This document shows, in pieces, positions 44,570 to 44,574 of a stretch of 44,574 nucleotides of DNA. Position numbers and translations under genes: made by a program. How positions within the stretch are numbered: position 1 is the stretch's first letter; each line of letters opens with the position of its first letter. The stretch spans positions 665,376 through 709,949 of the forward strand of contig NMRA01000199.1 in the NCBI GenBank assembly GCA_002633005.1. Reading direction: 5' to 3'. The notes below the pieces were generated by a model. That model was not told where the DNA came from. It saw only the letters and a program-made list of their open reading frames with translations, and searched no databases. The stretch is from Phoronis australis. Lineage: Eukaryota > Phoronida > Phoronidae.

Positions 44570-44574
44570 TTGAA

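Overview
The window is nuclear DNA of a multicellular animal: spliced genes with GT-AG introns, interspersed retroelements, miniature inverted-repeat elements and one N at 38022 (a draft scaffold). The mix of CR1/jockey-like, Penelope-like and R2-like remnants and hAT-like miniature elements, with moderate introns and AT-rich intergenic DNA, fits a marine invertebrate. I cannot fix the phylum from sequence alone.

The right half (about 18440 to 43943, minus strand) is one gene, read as 24 exons whose splice phases all agree from exon to exon. It encodes the last 1178 residues of an ABC transporter of subfamily A: the end of NBD1, the second membrane domain with its extracellular loop, NBD2 and the C-terminal tail. 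Several motifs ([36 protein letters not shown] and an acidic linker ahead of NBD2) point to the ABCA5 branch, known in vertebrates as a late-endosomal/lysosomal lipid transporter. A long 3'UTR probably runs down to 18440. The 5' half of the gene is missing: the reading frame breaks at 43943, just after the place where Walker A of NBD1 should lie. An unrelated 211-codon frame occupies the sequence up to the window edge.

The left part (1-18440) has no large host gene. It holds, in order: a fragment of a dispersed 'NDTDVLVI...LPFLTGCD' family; a decayed minus-strand non-LTR retrotransposon (745-2885); hairpins and GC-rich tandem repeats; a small plus-strand gene for a secreted peptide precursor (6769-7313, possibly to 9025); a Penelope-like fragment with a large hairpin next to a second copy of the dispersed family (10068-11005); an intact plus-strand frame that looks like the zinc-knuckle plus endonuclease C-terminus of an R2-type retrotransposon (12480-13754); and a small hAT-like element (17210-17505).

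The transporter introns carry several tandem arrays, including a 10 x 35 bp minisatellite and a 12-bp array whose unit contains GTCACATGAC, as well as inverted-repeat elements. I see no CRISPR array, no convincing tRNA or rRNA gene, and no clearly new multi-gene system.
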